This document shows positions 46,605 to 56,520 of a stretch of DNA of 64,000 bases, piece after piece. The notes under the pieces are model-generated. The model did not search any database. It saw nothing but the letters and a program-made list of their open reading frames with translations, and was not told where the DNA came from. Within the stretch, counting starts at the first letter, position 1; every line of letters begins with the position of its first letter. Position numbers and translations under genes: made by a program. Origin of the DNA: Halomicronema sp. CCY15110 (GTDB taxonomy: Bacteria; Cyanobacteriota; Cyanobacteriia; Phormidesmidales; Phormidesmidaceae); NCBI RefSeq assembly GCF_016888165.1, contig NZ_JACSWC010000203.1:1-64000 (forward strand). The letters run 5' to 3'.

Positions 46605-47384
46605 GTGCTGCGATTGTCTCAAGGTCAACTGAGTCTGCTGGAATATTGTTCCCGACGGTATCAGCACACCATTTTGGAATCGCTGTCAGTGCCGTCGTCA
46701 CCGGAATTGCTGGCGGCGCAGCAGTGGGGCGATCGCTTTCACCTGCTGATGCAGCAGCGCGAAATGGGTCTGCCTATTGACCCAGTGCTCCAAGCCGATC
46801 CAGAACTCCAAACTTGCCTGACCCAGTTGCAGACCCAAGCGCCCGATCTCTTTGCCCCCACGGGAGAGATTTTTCGCCAGAGCGAACACGAGCGATCGCT
46901 CTCCTTTTCGCCCTATAGACTGACAGGGGTGTATGACCTGTTGCGGCTATGGCGCGATCGGGCCGAAATTGTCGATTGGAAAACCTACCTCAAGCCCAAA
47001 CGCCCCGACCATCTCACAAAAGATTGGCAAACTCGTCTGTATCTGTACGTCTTAGCGGAGACGACTGACTATCCACCCGACGCCATTTCCATGACTTACT
47101 GGTTTGTGCGCACGGTCGATGCTGAGTCGGGGGAACTCAACCCGCAGCAGGTGCGCATTCCCTATTCGGCGGCACAACATGAACACACTCGACAAGACCT
47201 GGAACGATTGACGCAGCAACTCACGGATTTACTGGCCCACGGGATCCCGTTTCCGCAGATTGCGGGTGAATTGGAGAAATGCGATCGCTGCCCGTTCACC
47301 ATTCGCTGCCAGCGGGCCAAATCAGACAGTGACCCAGCGGCTGAGCTGATGGCATTTGAGGAGATTCCTGAGGTGGTTATTTAG
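46605..47384 (+). CDS. PD-(D/E)XK nuclease with probable 4Fe-4S site
   Basis: A 259-residue nuclease-fold protein of the RecB/Cas4/AddB-like group. Catalytic residues are Asp111 (TGVYDLL), Asp124 and Lys126 (EIVDWKT), and the QxxxY motif WQTRLYLYV. Four cysteines fit the iron-sulphur pattern of this group: Cys15 near the N terminus, then Cys226, Cys229 and Cys235 (Cx2Cx5C) near the C terminus. Such enzymes bind or cut DNA ends. It starts with GTG, 5 nt after tldD. No CRISPR or RecB/AddA partner is adjacent. Confidence 0.85.
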   Translation: MLRLSQGQLSLLEYCSRRYQHTILESLSVPSSPELLAAQQWGDRFHLLMQQREMGLPIDPVLQADPELQTCLTQLQTQAPDLFAPTGEIFRQSEHERSLSFSPYRLTGVYDLLRLWRDRAEIVDWKTYLKPKRPDHLTKDWQTRLYLYVLAETTDYPPDAISMTYWFVRTVDAESGELNPQQVRIPYSAAQHEHTRQDLERLTQQLTDLLAHGIPFPQIAGELEKCDRCPFTIRCQRAKSDSDPAAELMAFEEIPEVVI

Positions 47385-47560
47385 TCAGGGGCAAATATCA
47401 GGTGGGAGCTGGAAGGGTAATGAGGGGCAAGACAGCGGGGCAGCGAGCCAAACCTGAACGGCCTTCTCCTAAAGCTCCTTTTTGTCCAATATATAAACGA
47501 TTTATACTGCGACAGCTTACGTATGGTCGATTATCCGACCGGTTTGAGGAAATTAAACTG

Positions 47561-48121
47561 ATGCCCCAACTACCCGGTTGCGTTGCTTTCGCGAGTATTT
47601 TGTTCGGGTTGCTCACAGGGTGCGCTGCCCAAAATCTCACCACGGCTACCGACAGTCTCTCTCAACAGTCCCTGGGCAACCGACCTGGCTTGAACGCGAT
47701 CGCACCCGCAGCGCTCCCGCCCTTGCGCCAGGGGCAGGTCATTTACGTGCCCATCTATTCTGAGGTTTACGACTTTAATCAAGAGCAAACCTTCCAGATT
47801 ACGGCTACCCTCAGTTTGCGCAATACCGATTTAGCTCACCCCATTGTGATCGAGACAGTAGATTACTACGATTCTGCGGGCGAAAAAATTAGAACCTATT
47901 TGGAACAGCCCCTAGAGTTAGCGCCCCTCGCCTCGTTTGAAGTGGTCGTACCCAAGGATGATCAGACAGGGGGAGTGGGGGCAAATTTTATTGTGGTTTG
48001 GCGCGCCGCTGATGCGGTGAGTAACCCTGTCGTGGAAGCGGTTATGATCAGCACGATTTCACAGCAGGGAATTTCGTTTGTCAGTCCCGGTCGGGTCATT
48101 CAAGAACGCTCTGGCGAATAG
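47561..48121 (+). CDS. DUF3124 lipoprotein
   Basis: A 186-residue lipoprotein. The signal peptide MPQLPGCVAFASILFGLLTG ends in the lipobox LLTGC with lipidated Cys21. The mature part is a DUF3124 beta domain: VIYVPIYSEVYDFNQEQTFQ, LSLRNTDLAHPIVIETVDYYD. Family function is unknown. An in-frame upstream ATG at 47402 adds a basic stretch that would hide the signal peptide, so the internal start is chosen. It is followed by a hairpin and then the TrkA-type gene. Confidence 0.85.
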   Translation: MPQLPGCVAFASILFGLLTGCAAQNLTTATDSLSQQSLGNRPGLNAIAPAALPPLRQGQVIYVPIYSEVYDFNQEQTFQITATLSLRNTDLAHPIVIETVDYYDSAGEKIRTYLEQPLELAPLASFEVVVPKDDQTGGVGANFIVVWRAADAVSNPVVEAVMISTISQQGISFVSPGRVIQERSGE

Positions 48122-48123
48122 GG

Positions 48124-48147
48124 GCTGACTAACAAGTCAGCTTTATT
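48124..48147 (+). terminator. Rho-independent terminator after the DUF3124 gene
   Basis: GCTGACT pairs perfectly with AGTCAGC across AACA and is followed by TTTATT. Confidence 0.75.
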
Positions 48148-48165
48148 GAGAGGAAGTAAGGCACA

Positions 48166-48846
48166 ATGTACGTTCTCATTGGTGGGGCTGGCATGATGGG
48201 TTTGGAACTGGCGAAGACGTTGTCGCAAATAGAGCACACTGTGGCGGTGGTCGATACCGATTCATTGGCCTGTCAGCATGCCCGCGAAAAAGTGGGTGTG
48301 ATGGCGTTCGAAGGAAGCGCTGTCAATACGACGACGTTGTTGGAAGCGGGGATTCGTAAGGCCAATATCGTCGTCGGTACCCTGCGGGAAGATGCCCTCA
48401 ATCTGGCGTTGGTCACCCTTTCCAAGCATTACCAGGTGCCGCAAATTGTTGTCCGGATGCGCGATCGCGACTTTGCGGAACCTTACCAGCTAGCGGGGGC
48501 CACCCACATTATTAGCACCACGGAACTCGCCATTAACCGCGTCGTGAACGCGATCGAATATCCTCAAATCGATGCCATGATGCACTTTGAGCAAGGCCAG
48601 GTAGAAGTCCTGAAACTCTCGATTCCGCAAGGCTGCACCATTGTGAACCGCAGCGTGGCCGAGGTGGCCCAGGACCCTCGCTTTCCGGCGGGTACGTTGA
48701 TCATCGGCTACCAAGCTCACCCCCACGAAGATCTGGTCATTCCCAATGGCCGCACCCTCCTAGAGAGTGGCTCGACGATTCTGGCCGTGACCAAGCCTGA
48801 ACTCGTCCGGCAAATGCTAGATTTTATGGGCTTGTGTTCTCCCTAA
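48166..48846 (+). CDS. TrkA/KtrA-type potassium channel regulator (RCK domain)
   Basis: A 226-residue regulator with an N-terminal Rossmann RCK_N domain (MYVLIGGAGMMGLELA, Asp at the end of the second strand in VAVVDTD) and a C-terminal TrkA_C domain (~140-220). These proteins gate KtrB/TrkH-type K+ transporters by binding NAD(H) or ATP. No membrane partner is adjacent. GAGAGG lies ~16 nt upstream. It converges on the CPA1 antiporter gene with a 4-nt overlap of the two stop regions. Confidence 0.9.
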   Translation: MYVLIGGAGMMGLELAKTLSQIEHTVAVVDTDSLACQHAREKVGVMAFEGSAVNTTTLLEAGIRKANIVVGTLREDALNLALVTLSKHYQVPQIVVRMRDRDFAEPYQLAGATHIISTTELAINRVVNAIEYPQIDAMMHFEQGQVEVLKLSIPQGCTIVNRSVAEVAQDPRFPAGTLIIGYQAHPHEDLVIPNGRTLLESGSTILAVTKPELVRQMLDFMGLCSP

Positions 48847-50465
48847 TCTTTTAGAGACAAAAGTTTCTCATCCAACGTTTGCAGATAGGTTTGGGCTGCC
48901 GCATCAGCCAACAATCCTTGACGGACGGCGTCATTGATCGCCCCTTTTTCTGCCAGGTAAAGGCGTCGCCAGGTACCATCGAGATGGTTGTGCTTTTCCT
49001 GGTTACTGATGCCATCGGTAATGCGCTGGTTGTACAGGTCACGCAGTTCTCGTTCGGACGCCGCAATCCGGGACTGGTAGGTCGCAAACAGTTCTTCATA
49101 CAACGCCTTTGGTAAACTGCCAAACTCCAGTAGATGTTTGAGTTCTGCTTGGGCCGCTTTCGCCGCAATCATATTGAGCTGTAAGGTTTCCAGTCGCTCC
49201 CGCATGGCCGAGGGCACTGATAAGCGCAGTCGCTTGACCAGCCACGGGAGGCTCAGACCCTGTCCGATTAATGAGACCAGTACCGTACTAAAGACCAGGG
49301 TGATGACCTCCGGGCGACCCGGTAGGGTAAATGGCAGACTAAGGGCTAGCGCCATCGATAATGATCCTTTCACATTGCCAGCAATCAGGACATGCTGCCA
49401 GCGTAACGGCAGGGGGCGATCGAAAAATCGTAGCAAAAACAGCAAGGGATAAATCGCTAGAATGCGCCCAATCTGATACGCCAACACGGCTAATAGGGCC
49501 GCCGGAATGGTTTGGATGAGAATCAGCGGTTCGACTTCAATCCCCACTAGCAAGAAGATGAAGGTGTTCACCCCAAATCCAGCATATTCCCAGAAGTTCA
49601 AGAGGGTCACGCGGGTCGAAGCCGAGGTGCGGCGAAACCCCAAGTTGCCGATCACTAGACCCGCCACCACCACTGCGATCGCGCTGGATACGCCCAACGC
49701 CTGTCCAATTTGAAAGGTACCCAACGACACTGCTACGGTCAGCAGAATGTTGCTCAGCGCATCATCCAACTGACGAAACAGACCGATGCACAGATATCCC
49801 AGCCCGACCCCTAACAAGCCCCCGCCCACACAAGCGATCGCCATTTGCTGAATGCCTTCACTCAAACTGAAAGACCCTTGCAGATGAATCGTGGTGATCA
49901 AGCTCAGCAACACCAGCGCAATGCCATCGTTAAATAGGCTTTCCCCTTCCACAATGGTGGTGAGCCTTGCGGGCACCTGGACGCTTCTGAAAGCCACAAT
50001 TACCGAAACCGTGTCCGTAATCGTGAGAATGACTCCCACTGCGGCTGCCGTAATCCAGGCTAAATTGAGCCAGGTCTGTAACAAAACTGATGTGATTACC
50101 GCTGACAGGATCACCCCCGGTCCTGCCAAGAGGGCAATGGGCTTGAGTGTGCTACGCAAACGACTAATGTCTGTGTTGATCGCCGCCTCAAAGATCAGAA
50201 TCGGCAGAAACAGATTCAAAATCACATTGGGGTTGAGGCCAACAGATTCGGGTAAGGCTTGTTTGGTAATGGCTAACCCGGCCAGCACCAAGCCTACTAC
50301 ATATGGGATGCGTAGCCGCCGGGTGACGAGGGCCACCCCAGTGGCCACCAGCAGCAGCACGATCAGGGTGTTGACTAATCCGGTGAAATCTCCGTCGATC
50401 GGCGCTGAAAGCGACTGGTTTAAAGTCGGAGATTCAAATCCACTTGCTAATACAGAGTTGACCAC
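48843..50465 (-). CDS. CPA1 family Na+(K+)/H+ antiporter
   Basis: A 540-residue membrane protein with ~12 helices: VVGLVLAGLAI, LFLPILIFEAAINTDIS (the conserved FExxLxxD-like block), GVILTITDTVSVIVAFRSV, GESLFNDGIALVLLSLI (ion-binding Asn-Asp) and NVKGSLSMALALSLP. The C-terminal ~110 residues are a charged cytoplasmic domain. It exchanges Na+ or K+ for H+. The start is GTG at 50465 and could be a few codons off. It converges with the TrkA-type gene, so K+/H+ functions are paired at this locus. Confidence 0.9.
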   Translation of the reverse strand: MVNSVLASGFESPTLNQSLSAPIDGDFTGLVNTLIVLLLVATGVALVTRRLRIPYVVGLVLAGLAITKQALPESVGLNPNVILNLFLPILIFEAAINTDISRLRSTLKPIALLAGPGVILSAVITSVLLQTWLNLAWITAAAVGVILTITDTVSVIVAFRSVQVPARLTTIVEGESLFNDGIALVLLSLITTIHLQGSFSLSEGIQQMAIACVGGGLLGVGLGYLCIGLFRQLDDALSNILLTVAVSLGTFQIGQALGVSSAIAVVVAGLVIGNLGFRRTSASTRVTLLNFWEYAGFGVNTFIFLLVGIEVEPLILIQTIPAALLAVLAYQIGRILAIYPLLFLLRFFDRPLPLRWQHVLIAGNVKGSLSMALALSLPFTLPGRPEVITLVFSTVLVSLIGQGLSLPWLVKRLRLSVPSAMRERLETLQLNMIAAKAAQAELKHLLEFGSLPKALYEELFATYQSRIAASERELRDLYNQRITDGISNQEKHNHLDGTWRRLYLAEKGAINDAVRQGLLADAAAQTYLQTLDEKLLSLKD

Positions 50466-50701
50466 AGGTGTCCCAGCCGAGAGAAAGCTTGTAACATCCT
50501 AAGGGTCTTTATTTAGATATGAAGAGAAAATGCTTCTTCAGAAGAATGGTTGCCCAAATGGGGGGAGCGATAACTCAGGCGTTGCAAACCATCACTCTGA
50601 GGCGAGTTAGTTTCAAAGGAGTCCGTGGGCTGCTTTGAAAGCTTGATGACCAATATTGTCCGCTGCTCAAACTCAGTCTGCTGAGAATTTTGCCGGGATT
50701 A

Positions 50702-51904
50702 TTAGGCCGGAAGCTCAACGATCGCGATTTCGCTGAGTGCCCCCACCAGTTGTTGAATGTGCGACGGCTCATGGGTAGCCATGACGGTTAGGCGCAGGCG
50801 ACTGGTGGGCACCGTGGGGGGGCGCACCGCTGAGACGAGGAATCCGGCGGTGGTCAAGCGCTGCCCTAGAGCCATGACCGTCGCCGCATCGGGCACTTCG
50901 ATACAGAGAATTGGGGAGTCGGAGGGGAGCAGTGAGGTGAGGGCGGTGGTGGTGGATTCGGCGATGAGGGACTGGAGAGATCGCTGGAGGTGCTGCACGT
51001 TTTGCCACAGGCGATCGCGCCGTTGCGGCTCCGTCTGCACAATGTCGATGGCGGCAAGGGCGGCAGCGGTGTCGGCAGGGGTGAGTCCGGTAGTGTAAAT
51101 CCAACTGGGGGCGCGGTTGCGCAGGTAGTCAATCAGAGTTGCCGAGCCGGTGACATAGCCGCCGAGGCTGCCCAGGGCTTTGCTCAACGTGCCCATCTGG
51201 ATCAGGGGGCGATCGCGGCAGCCCAACAGTTCCACCGCCCCTGACCCCGTCGCCCCTAAAATCCCCGTGCCATGGGCTTCATCCACCATCACCATACAGG
51301 TGTAGCGGTCAGCCAAATCAAGGATTTCTGACAAGGGACACAGGTCGCCATCCATGCTGAACACGCTATCGGTGACGATGAGGCTGCGCCGATGGTGCGA
51401 TCGCTGCTGCTCTAACTGCTGCTGCAAATCAGCCACATCACAGTGCTGGTAAGTTTGCACCGTGGCCCCGCTGAGATTGGCCCCGCTGATCAGGCTGGAG
51501 TGGTTGTATTGGTCGGCCACAATCAGGTCGCGACTGCCGACGAGGGCGCTGATCGTGCCGATGTTAGCGAGGTAGCCCGAGCTAAAGACGATCGCATCTT
51601 CCGTCCCTTTCCAATTCGCGATCGCCCGCTCTAGCTGGCGATGCAGGTCGCGATGACCACTGAGCAACCGCGAGCCCGTGCTGCCCGTGCCGTAGGTCTG
51701 AATGGCCGCGATCGCCGCCGCCGCCAGTCTGAGATCACCCGCCAGTCCGAGATAGTCATTGCTGGCAAAATTGATGACGGGTTGGCCCTCACAAGTCATC
51801 ACTGGGGCAGCTTTGCCGGCGAGCGATCGCACCGACCGATGCCAGTGCGCTTTGTGAATGGTGTTGAGTGACTGATGGAGCCAATCGTAGGCGGCGTTAG
51901 ACAT
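50702..51904 (-). CDS. bioF: 8-amino-7-oxononanoate synthase
   Basis: A 400-residue PLP enzyme of the alpha-oxoamine synthase family. BioF joins pimeloyl-ACP/CoA and alanine in biotin synthesis. Motifs: [46 protein letters not shown] and the PLP lysine in [13 protein letters not shown]. Length is normal. Assignment to BioF over other family members (KBL, HemA, serine palmitoyltransferase) follows the ASNDYLGL motif and size. It starts 2 nt after the TRIC-type gene, suggesting joint transcription. No other biotin gene is in the window. Confidence 0.9.
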   Translation of the reverse strand: MSNAAYDWLHQSLNTIHKAHWHRSVRSLAGKAAPVMTCEGQPVINFASNDYLGLAGDLRLAAAAIAAIQTYGTGSTGSRLLSGHRDLHRQLERAIANWKGTEDAIVFSSGYLANIGTISALVGSRDLIVADQYNHSSLISGANLSGATVQTYQHCDVADLQQQLEQQRSHHRRSLIVTDSVFSMDGDLCPLSEILDLADRYTCMVMVDEAHGTGILGATGSGAVELLGCRDRPLIQMGTLSKALGSLGGYVTGSATLIDYLRNRAPSWIYTTGLTPADTAAALAAIDIVQTEPQRRDRLWQNVQHLQRSLQSLIAESTTTALTSLLPSDSPILCIEVPDAATVMALGQRLTTAGFLVSAVRPPTVPTSRLRLTVMATHEPSHIQQLVGALSEIAIVELPA

Positions 51905-51906
51905 GG

Positions 51907-52536
51907 TTATGGCTGATCGGTTAAACGATATACCGGCAGCGCCAATCCCCAGATGATCGCCGCCAGCCGCAAACCCATGATGGTGCCCATGCCCACTAGG
52001 GTGGCTGGGGCCGCTGCCAAGCCGACGGTTTTGAGCCCGAGGTAGAGGGCAATGCCCAGGATAGCCGCCGTCGCATAAATATTGCTGCGGCGCAAAATGA
52101 TCGGAATTTCGACCAGCAGCACATCACGAATCACGCCGCCCACCACGCCCGTACAGGTGCCCATCAGGATCACCACCAGCGCATGCAGTTGGGCGGCTTC
52201 AGCGATTTGCGCGCCGCTAATGCTCACCAGCGCTAACCCGCCCGCATCGGCCACCAGCAACGCCCGCTGCGGCGGTTTGAGGAAGTGGGTGTATAACACC
52301 GTGAGTAAGCCCGCAGCCAAGGCCACCAATAAATAATCGGGCTGCTGAATCCAAAAGACGGGGGCGCGATCGAGCAGCAGATCACGCAGGGTGCCGCCTC
52401 CCAAAGCCGTCACCAGGGCAATCACCAACACCCCGAGTAAATCGAGTTGCTTGCGGCCAGCGGCCAGCGCGCCACTGACGGCAAACACCGCGACGCCAAA
52501 CATATCCAGTAGGTAGAGAATGAGTTCAGTTGTCAT
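51907..52536 (-). CDS. TRIC-type channel / UPF0126 membrane protein
   Basis: A 209-residue protein with two repeats of the UPF0126 domain, each of three helices: [41 protein letters not shown], then [15 protein letters not shown] and [13 protein letters not shown]. Bacterial members form trimeric cation channels (TRIC family), earlier called YicG or glycine-transporter-like. It lies between the 1202-residue gene (27 nt) and bioF (2 nt) on one strand. Confidence 0.9.
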   Translation of the reverse strand: MTTELILYLLDMFGVAVFAVSGALAAGRKQLDLLGVLVIALVTALGGGTLRDLLLDRAPVFWIQQPDYLLVALAAGLLTVLYTHFLKPPQRALLVADAGGLALVSISGAQIAEAAQLHALVVILMGTCTGVVGGVIRDVLLVEIPIILRRSNIYATAAILGIALYLGLKTVGLAAAPATLVGMGTIMGLRLAAIIWGLALPVYRLTDQP

Positions 52537-52563
52537 AGCGCAATGAGAGTGGGTGACGGATGC

Positions 52564-55500
52564 TTAGAGACGGATTTTGTTCACCCGCTTGATTTTAGGG
52601 ACGGTGACGCTGAAGTCGGTGGGGGCAATGGGTTCAATGTCAGGATCATGACCCCCGACTTGATAAGCCTGGGTGATCCAAACGGTTGCCCCCAGCTGCA
52701 AAAAAACCATCGTAATAATGTCGTTGGCCAAGCGGGGCAACAGCGATCGCCAACTCGCCAACGCCTTCATCACCGTTTTCCCCGGCGTCTCCCCCGCAAA
52801 ACGCCCCAGGGTCAGTTCTCCGGTGCGCCAGTCAGCGCGGGCAAACCCCAGCGGTTGCAATGCGGATTCGAGGGACTTGAGTAAATCAAACAGCAGCCGG
52901 ATGCGGTAGGTTTGTTCGTGGTCAGGATGTTCGCGCAGCCATTTCAGCATCAGGGGATTGAGCTGAAACTCCGCCACCAGGCGATTTAACGCGGTGATGA
53001 GCGCCTGAGTCGAGTCTTGCACGCAGGAATTGATTGGACTCACCATGGTGGTGCCGGTGCCGTCGCCAATGCGATATCGAGCGGACATCACATCCAGTTC
53101 ATGAATGAGGCGGTTCATCGGCGAAAACTTGACCCCATCAAAGTCATAGTCTTCGGTGAAGGGCGGGAACTTGATGATGACATCAGCCACGGGGCGCAAG
53201 CCGACGCGACCAAATTGGCGATCGCCCATAAACCGCGTCCAATGATTACTCCCCGCCACGACACCTTCGGAACTGTGGGTAAAAATCTGGCGATATTCAA
53301 TGTCAAACCGGAGAAGATCGGTCAGCGGCTCACGGATGACGGGGGCCACACCAAAGGAAAAATGACCAAAGTACACACCACCGGGGGCAAACTCTTTTTT
53401 GTGGCCGCCAATGCCGCCGTAGACCTCCATCAGTAAAGCGCGATCGCCCTCTCGCCAAATGTCCTCAATCGCCAGGGGCGAGTCGGTAGCCGGGGCCGGG
53501 GGCAGCAGTAAGGAATTCACCACCTGCCCTTTGCGCTGACGGGTGTCTTGCCAATATTCGTGGTTGATGTAGCGTACGGTGGCTTTGGGGTCGGTGAGGA
53601 CGATATCGGGCGTCAGGTCAAAGAGATGGCAGGGCGCGATCGCTTGCACCACAAATTCATCTTGGTCATTGAGAGCGCCATAGATATACCAGCCGGTTTC
53701 ATTCAGGGGCGACTGCTCAATGTCGCGGGTCGTGGATTGGTAGCGGTCATCACGGCTGGGCAGCACCGACGGCATGTAGACAATTTCTTCTGGGCCGTTA
53801 AAGTCATGACTGACGCGGCTGTAGTGCCGCACGCGAAAGCGATCGTCCCCAACGGCGGCCAAAATTTGGACAACCCCGTAAAACCGCCCCGTCACATGCA
53901 CCGGGTCACTTTTGATTCGCAGCTGCGTTGCTTGCGCCGAAGTCACCACCACCTCAACAGGGTCAGGCAATATAACCGCAACGTCGTCAATGGGATGAGC
54001 GCCCGCGATCGACTCCAGCGGATCGACCTTAGACCAGTGATTGAGGCGATCGGGATGCACCGTGCCCTGGCGGCTACTGACCACCACCTGCTCAGCAAAA
54101 TAGACATCCATTGTCACCAACTGCACATAGGCTTGGGTGGCGGCATCGTCGCTCCACCGCAAGGTCACCGTTTGCCCGATTAAATGAGCGTGGGGCAGCG
54201 GTGCACACCACACTTCAAACCTGACCTGCCGCACTGTCTGCCGTTCCTCGACAGTGGGCAGAATGAGTCGTCCCATCCAGTCGCCCAGCGGTCGATAGAG
54301 TTCAAGATTGGGAACCTTACCCAGCGGGTAATATTCCACCTGATTAAACGGTGCAGCTTGGTAGAGTTCGTAGTTGCTGGGGCGCATAAAATCGGCTTTA
54401 TTGAGGCCCGATCGCACCCAATCTTTGAGCAAAATGCCCGTCACAATATCGACGGTTTGTTGCAACGGCGTGCGCCCATCCGGCAACTGTCGATTGATGC
54501 TCATGGGGCCATTGCCGCCACTGTGTCCAAGCTCTCCTAACGAGATAAAAACGATGCGTCCCCGGCGCTTGGCCTTGTTCCAGTTGGAGAGTAGAGCGAT
54601 CGGCCAGCGCGCCGGAAAAAGTTTGACGCCCAGCCTTTCCACCGGGTCGCGATCGCCCGCCAGGTGATACAGCTTGTCCACGGTCATGGCCCCAGTGTTG
54701 CCGCTAATCACCCCCGCAATGGAAATGACTTCGATCGGCGCATCGGTAACCTGCTGCAAATACCGCACGCAGCCCATCGACATCTGTCCCCCGCCGCTAA
54801 AGCCAATCAAGCTAATGGGGGTGCCGCTGCCCGGTTGATACCCGTGAAAAATCAGACTGTCATACAGCACCTGAGCCAGCCCGCGATTTTGAATCGGGCC
54901 ATAGCGGGCATCGGCGGACATCATCACCGCAAAAATGTTGCGGATATTCACCACAAAGCCAATAGGCACGACAGGCACAGTGGCTTTAAACGCATCGACC
55001 CAACGCCAGACCCAAGCAAAGGCATTATCAGCGGTGAGCTGCGTATTGCTGACGGAGTAGGGAATGATGCCCTTCACCAGCAGGATGTTTGGCGGTAACG
55101 CCGCCGCCAGTTGAGCCAAAAAGCGTTCGACTTCTGGCAGGTAGCCGTAGGTGCCCTGGTTAATACCGTCTAAATAGGTAACATAGCGGGCCACCTCCTC
55201 GTCGGGTTGGTCAGGATCTCGCACCGCCACACCGGGATTGAGCGGGCGATCGCCCTGCCATCCTGCCCACCAACTTAAGGACTCCAACGGGGTCAAGAGA
55301 ATCGCCACACCCACCGCCAGCAACCCCAAGATCGTCACATTCGTAAACAGCCGCACCGTCTCATCTAACGCCTGAAACCAGAGTTGAAAGCCACGTTGTG
55401 AAGTGGTGATGACCCCCGCGAGGAGAAAACTGACAAACGCGATCGCTAGATATCGGTAAAGCCGTCGGCTAGTGGGTGACTGGCCGGGGGCAACTTGAGT

Positions 55501-56172
55501 GCCGACTTCATCAATCACATCGGCTTGGTAACGGGGAGGGCTCTGGGGCGCTCGTTGTTCCAGTAAAGTGTCCAGATTAGTAGGGCGGGTCGTGACCTGG
55601 TGCCCCGCTGAGAGACTGGTCAACCACTGCTCTAACCGTGCTAACGGCTGACCAATGGTGCGTTGCCCAAGTTGTAACAGCAGCCAGCCGAAACCAACTG
55701 CCAGAATCGCCTGCCAGGAGGCTAAAGTCGTGGTTGATGCAATCCCGACGAATATGGCTAACAACGTCCAAATTGAGAGCAGTACGGCGATCGGCATCCC
55801 GAAGTAAGGTGCAGCCACGAGAAAACCGAGCAGTTGCGGGGCGTAACTCACGGCCAAACCGCGAAAGACATTCTCAACTGTGAAGCCACTACGCCAAAGA
55901 AAATGCACACTCAGCCAAATACAGAGCACCCAGACCGTAAAAGTGACGAAGTAGACCAGAGCTGATATGCACAGACTTAAAACGAATCGCAAGGGCTTGA
56001 TGCGGTTGGCAAAGAGCACAATACTTTGGCCGATCGCCTGCGAAAGTCCCGCCAGCAATACCACCGTGGCCGCCACCCAGCGATCTTGCAGACTGTCCCC
56101 CACCTTGACGAAGACATCGGGATCCAGGCTTAACCCGCCAACGACTAGTTCCCAAAACTGTTGCCAAAACAT
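52564..56172 (-). CDS. Giant membrane protein with alpha/beta hydrolase-like domain, unknown function
   Basis: A ~1202-residue protein with no recognised family for the whole chain. N terminus (~1-165): several membrane helices of Yip1-like pattern (SLSLDPDVFVKVGDSLQDRW, then hydrophobic blocks). A Pro/Gln-rich linker is followed by two more helices (~235-310). The middle (~330-640) looks like an alpha/beta hydrolase, with nucleophile elbow LIGFSGGGQMSMG. The C-terminal ~550 residues are a large soluble part (YYPLGKVPNLELYRPLGDW, VRYINHEYWQDTRQR, KKEFAPGGVYFGHFSFG) that ends near a basic tail. The start is ATG at 56172, or GTG 21 nt upstream. It begins a probable operon with the TRIC-type gene and bioF. 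Confidence 0.75.
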   Translation of the reverse strand: MFWQQFWELVVGGLSLDPDVFVKVGDSLQDRWVAATVVLLAGLSQAIGQSIVLFANRIKPLRFVLSLCISALVYFVTFTVWVLCIWLSVHFLWRSGFTVENVFRGLAVSYAPQLLGFLVAAPYFGMPIAVLLSIWTLLAIFVGIASTTTLASWQAILAVGFGWLLLQLGQRTIGQPLARLEQWLTSLSAGHQVTTRPTNLDTLLEQRAPQSPPRYQADVIDEVGTQVAPGQSPTSRRLYRYLAIAFVSFLLAGVITTSQRGFQLWFQALDETVRLFTNVTILGLLAVGVAILLTPLESLSWWAGWQGDRPLNPGVAVRDPDQPDEEVARYVTYLDGINQGTYGYLPEVERFLAQLAAALPPNILLVKGIIPYSVSNTQLTADNAFAWVWRWVDAFKATVPVVPIGFVVNIRNIFAVMMSADARYGPIQNRGLAQVLYDSLIFHGYQPGSGTPISLIGFSGGGQMSMGCVRYLQQVTDAPIEVISIAGVISGNTGAMTVDKLYHLAGDRDPVERLGVKLFPARWPIALLSNWNKAKRRGRIVFISLGELGHSGGNGPMSINRQLPDGRTPLQQTVDIVTGILLKDWVRSGLNKADFMRPSNYELYQAAPFNQVEYYPLGKVPNLELYRPLGDWMGRLILPTVEERQTVRQVRFEVWCAPLPHAHLIGQTVTLRWSDDAATQAYVQLVTMDVYFAEQVVVSSRQGTVHPDRLNHWSKVDPLESIAGAHPIDDVAVILPDPVEVVVTSAQATQLRIKSDPVHVTGRFYGVVQILAAVGDDRFRVRHYSRVSHDFNGPEEIVYMPSVLPSRDDRYQSTTRDIEQSPLNETGWYIYGALNDQDEFVVQAIAPCHLFDLTPDIVLTDPKATVRYINHEYWQDTRQRKGQVVNSLLLPPAPATDSPLAIEDIWREGDRALLMEVYGGIGGHKKEFAPGGVYFGHFSFGVAPVIREPLTDLLRFDIEYRQIFTHSSEGVVAGSNHWTRFMGDRQFGRVGLRPVADVIIKFPPFTEDYDFDGVKFSPMNRLIHELDVMSARYRIGDGTGTTMVSPINSCVQDSTQALITALNRLVAEFQLNPLMLKWLREHPDHEQTYRIRLLFDLLKSLESALQPLGFARADWRTGELTLGRFAGETPGKTVMKALASWRSLLPRLANDIITMVFLQLGATVWITQAYQVGGHDPDIEPIAPTDFSVTVPKIKRVNKIRL

Positions 56173-56520
56173 GCCGTTATGCCTGCGATACACCTTGCTT
56201 CATCACGATACCGCGACCCCATGGGAGACAAAGCTCCTCCAGACCGGCTGCCCGATCGCCCGATGACGGCAAGATGCTGCAGCGGCCTGCTGGGCGATCG
56301 GGCATTCCCAAAACAGTCCCGGTCACAAGCTGCTTGCACCCTCCTGGTTGGGAAATTCGCTCATCGTATTGTACGGGGCAATTGCCGACAGCATTGGCGT
56401 GATCAAAACGGTGCTGACGTTAGCCCGCCCTTTTCCATCCTTCTAAGAATGCCGACGATGGGCGGTGCGCAGGGTGCCCTGCATCCACGGAACCGCGATC
56501 GCCCGAGAGTTGGGGCGGAA
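56173..56520. other. Spacer between the giant gene and a gene remnant
   Basis: About 350 nt without a real gene. It must contain the promoter of the giant gene. Confidence 0.45.
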
